Part shown: positions 6,736 through 8,784 of the stretch, in pieces
How positions within the stretch are numbered: position 1 is the stretch's first letter
Layout: each line of letters opens with the position of its first letter
Program-made: the position numbers and the translations under genes
Notes under the pieces: model-generated
The model's database searches: none
Seen by the model: the letters and a program-made list of their open reading frames with translations, nothing else
What the model was told of the DNA's origin: nothing
From: G963674505 sp964575975
GTDB taxonomy: Bacteria > Desulfobacterota > Desulfobacteria > Desulfobacterales > SKZT01
Reading direction: 5' to 3'
NCBI GenBank assembly: GCA_964575975.1
Contig: CAZNTU010000236.1
Coordinates: forward strand, 1 to 8,784
DNA length: 8,784 nucleotides

Positions 6736-8040
6736 ATGGAAAAGGCGACCGAACTTCGGAACATTCTGAAAGTCACCAAACCGGAACCGTTGAAGGGGGA
6801 CGATTTCGAAAAGTTCTTCGTGGAGACCGACGAGGCCAGAGGGAAGAACGTGGCGCTGATGCTGGGCGACTTCTTTTCCGTCAACATTGACGAACCCCGG
6901 AAAGTTCTGTTCATGGGCCATCGGGGGTCGGGAAAATCCACGGAGCTTTACCGGTTCGGCCAATATGTAAAGGAGGAGTTTCGGGTCGTCAACTTTTCGG
7001 TCAAGGACGAGGCCGACCCCTCCGACCTGGAATACGCGGACCTGATCTTCATCGTGGCGAGCAAGCTCTTCGAACAGGCAAAGGCCGACGGCATCGAAGT
7101 GAACGAGCATGTCCTGACCAATCTGGACCATTATTGGAACGACGAGACCCTGATCGAAAGACTGAAAATCGCAAAAGCCGACGTAGAGGCCCAGGCCCAG
7201 GTCAAGGGCGGATTTTGGAGCCTCCTGAACATGCATGTCAAAGGCGTCTTCAACATAGGCGGGGAATCCAAGACCATCGTCAGGGAGTTCGTAAAACCGC
7301 GTTTGACGCTTTTGATGACGGCCGTGAACGATCTGATTGCGGACATCGCGAGAAAATACCGGGCAAAAGGGAAAACGCCCGTTTTGATCGTCGAGGATTT
7401 GGACAAATTGGACCTGGCGATCGCCGAGGAAATATTCCTGAAACGGAAAAACATACTGGCGGCTTTCCGAATGCACATGATCTACACGTTTCCGATTTTT
7501 CTCCATTATTCCGGCAAGTTCGACGAGATCCAGTCCGCGTTCGACCATTACCAACTCCTGAGCATGATCAAGGTGAAGGAAAAAACCGGAATCGTCTGCC
7601 AAAAAGGTCTGGATGCCGTTCGCCGGATCATGGGCGAACGGGCGGACCTCGGTTTGTTCGCGCCGGAAGCCTTGGATCTGGCGATTCGAAAATCGGGCGG
7701 ATCGTTGCGCCATATGTTCCAAATCGTTCAAAACGCCGTTCTGGACGTCCTGATGCGCAACCGCGACGCCCGGCAAGTGGATGTTCTCGCGGTCGAAAAC
7801 GCCTATAAAACATTGAAGAACTATTTCGAACGGACCATCGGAGCCGAGCATCTGGAAATCTTGAAGACGGTGGCGGCAAGCCCGGACAAAAAGCCGACCG
7901 CGGACGGCAAGCTGAACGAGATGCTCGACTGCATGGCCGTAATCGAATACAACGGCGACCGCTGGTGCGACCTGCATCCGGCGGCGATGGACATTCTCGA
8001 GGAGAAAAAAGTCGTTGAACGCGCTGTCAAAGAATGCTGA
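6736..8040 (+). CDS. STAND/Orc-like P-loop ATPase
   Basis: This is a 434-residue AAA+-like ATPase. Walker A GHRGSGKST is at 61-69 and Walker B LIVEDLDK at 217-224; the acidic residues there should bind Mg-ATP. A sensor-2-like SGGSLRHMFQIVQ (320-332) follows, and the last ~65 residues look like a winged-helix lid, as in Orc/Cdc6-type and STAND-type NTPases. The N-terminal ~55 residues (ILKVTKPEPLKGDD, FFVETDEARG) are typical of bacterial ATPases of this group that sit beside TPR proteins. No membrane segment is visible, so it is probably cytoplasmic. ATG 6736 has AGGAG at 6720-6724. The following TPR gene begins inside its last codons, so the two products are probably coupled and may form a complex. 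The role is not established; members of such pairs are often proposed as signalling or antiphage NTPase modules. A long antisense frame over this gene is a shadow. Confidence 0.8.
   Translation: MEKATELRNILKVTKPEPLKGDDFEKFFVETDEARGKNVALMLGDFFSVNIDEPRKVLFMGHRGSGKSTELYRFGQYVKEEFRVVNFSVKDEADPSDLEYADLIFIVASKLFEQAKADGIEVNEHVLTNLDHYWNDETLIERLKIAKADVEAQAQVKGGFWSLLNMHVKGVFNIGGESKTIVREFVKPRLTLLMTAVNDLIADIARKYRAKGKTPVLIVEDLDKLDLAIAEEIFLKRKNILAAFRMHMIYTFPIFLHYSGKFDEIQSAFDHYQLLSMIKVKEKTGIVCQKGLDAVRRIMGERADLGLFAPEALDLAIRKSGGSLRHMFQIVQNAVLDVLMRNRDARQVDVLAVENAYKTLKNYFERTIGAEHLEILKTVAASPDKKPTADGKLNEMLDCMAVIEYNGDRWCDLHPAAMDILEEKKVVERAVKEC
7999..8004 (+). promoter_or_regulatory. Ribosome binding site GAGGAG setting TTG start of the TPR gene
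   Basis: GAGGAG lies inside the end of the ATPase gene, 10 bases before TTG 8015. It is the best ribosome binding site near the start of the downstream frame, and it makes TTG 8015 preferable to later starts, giving a 26-base gene overlap. Confidence 0.6.
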
Positions 8041-8784
8041 AACCCTCGAAAAGGCCTCGATCTACCTCGAAGGCCAGGACAGCGGCTTCGTCGTCGTGGA
8101 AGCCAACGACGACGCCGTCCGACGGCAAGCCCTCGACTATTTCCATTCCCGCCTTCCGAAAGATTCGTTCCGCGTCGTAGAGCTGAAAAATTCTCCGCCA
8201 GGGCGGCATCCCCTCGATTCGGTTCGCGAAGCCGTCGCCGGCGCTCCGGACGCGCGCGTCTTTTTTATTCTCGATTTCCACACCCTCGCCGGCCGGGACG
8301 ACGACGCTCCCGTAAGACTGCTCCGCCGGCTCAATTTCAACCGGGAAGCCTACAGCCGACTGGAACGGGTTCTGGTCTTTTTCTTTCCGTCCTTTTTCGT
8401 CGATCTGGCGATGAAACACGCCAAGGACTTTTTCGACTTCGTGCCGGTTTTGTTTTCCCTCGTCTCGGAAGCGCCTATTTTGGAATGGCAATCTTTCGGG
8501 AAAGAACCGGTCGATCCGGAATTTTTGAAGAACAGGATCGCGTTTCTGGAATCCGTTTTGGCTTCCGATGAAGCTATCGACGGGAAAAGGGTCGAAATTT
8601 TAAAGGAAACGGCATTGTGCCACGATCAACTGGCCGAATACGAAAAAAATCGCGGGAATTATCGAAGTGCGCTTGATCTTTGGGAAAAGAGCCTTCAACT
8701 GTGGAGAAAAGCTGGCGATCTTCTTGGAGTCGGCGACCGGGCGGGCGAAGGCGCAACGCTCGACAACCTCGGCCAGATTTACAT
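8015..8784 (+). CDS. TPR-repeat protein with N-terminal NTPase-like domain (3' partial)
   Basis: The frame runs without a stop from TTG 8015 to the right edge, giving 256 codons and continuing beyond the window. Residues ~20-150 form an alpha/beta domain with strand-like segments (SGFVVVEA, RVFFILDF, RVLVFFFPSFFVD) separated by helices and with LLRRLNFNREAYSRLERVLVF; it resembles the N-terminal domain of TPR proteins that accompany STAND ATPases and has no visible Walker A loop. From about residue 195, TPR helices begin (CHDQLAEYEKNRGNYRSAL, LWEKSLQLW), and the window ends in the hallmark GDRAGEGATLDNLGQIY of GDRAGE-type TPR arrays. The 26-base overlap with the ATPase gene and the good ribosome binding site indicate co-translation. 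TPR arrays usually bind partner proteins, so a sensor or scaffold role for the ATPase is plausible but inferred. Spacing between LWRKAGD and GDRAGEG is unusual (LLGV in between), as if repeats had been lost there. Confidence 0.8.
   Translation, partial: MNALSKNAETLEKASIYLEGQDSGFVVVEANDDAVRRQALDYFHSRLPKDSFRVVELKNSPPGRHPLDSVREAVAGAPDARVFFILDFHTLAGRDDDAPVRLLRRLNFNREAYSRLERVLVFFFPSFFVDLAMKHAKDFFDFVPVLFSLVSEAPILEWQSFGKEPVDPEFLKNRIAFLESVLASDEAIDGKRVEILKETALCHDQLAEYEKNRGNYRSALDLWEKSLQLWRKAGDLLGVGDRAGEGATLDNLGQIY

Noticed and set aside
6610..7977. 455-codon antisense open frame on the minus strand
   Set aside because: It lies opposite the ATPase gene, whose Walker motifs and ribosome binding site are clear; the antisense protein has no recognisable domain and arises from the codon pattern of the sense gene.
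1..8784. CRISPR array, tRNA, rRNA or insertion sequence
   Set aside because: I found no regularly spaced repeats, cloverleaf, rRNA signature, transposase or terminal inverted repeats in the window.

Overview
The window looks like part of a genomic (defence) island in a Gram-negative-type bacterium, probably a metagenome-assembled scaffold: a run of exactly 100 N at 3670-3769 marks a contig join. A sigma-54 activator with a Fis-type helix-turn-helix, a formylglycine-generating-enzyme-like fragment and GDRAGE-type TPRs fit Desulfobacterota, Myxococcota or similar phyla, but no marker fixes the taxonomy. All recognised genes lie on the + strand.

Layout. (1) 2-904: GC-rich open frame, open at the left edge, that starts as an FGE/sulfatase-modifying-type fragment and switches in frame into a sigma-54 AAA+ activator that has lost its Walker A loop. 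(2) 905-1340: 436 bases without a credible gene, holding a C10 tract; base composition becomes AT-richer across it. (3) 1341-2234: a protein with the C-terminal half of the ImmA/IrrE family but no HExxH protease motif. (4) 2414-4328: a type II restriction-modification (R-M) system made of a C5-cytosine methyltransferase and a restriction endonuclease gene that overlaps it by ATGA and is cut by the assembly gap. (5) 4464-6538: a second R-M system of the BsuBI/PstI type, an N6-adenine methyltransferase followed (again ATGA overlap) by a shortened BsuBI/PstI-type endonuclease. (6) 6544-6610: a possible terminator followed by a good sigma-70-like promoter. (7) 6736-8784: a STAND/Orc-like P-loop ATPase overlapping a TPR protein that starts at TTG 8015 and runs off the right edge.

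How the parts work together. The two R-M systems give two independent restriction activities against foreign DNA, each with its own protecting methylase. The ATPase-TPR pair is a separate transcription unit with the architecture of NTPase-based conflict or signalling systems, so it is a candidate further defence module, but nothing in the sequence proves that role.

The oddest property of the window is that several proteins look as if an internal block had been removed in frame: the Walker A segment of the sigma-54 activator, the HExxH segment of the ImmA/IrrE protein, the N-terminal domain of the BsuBI/PstI endonuclease, and perhaps one or more TPR units. This is either an assembly artefact or an unusual pattern of real deletions; read mapping across the four junctions would decide.
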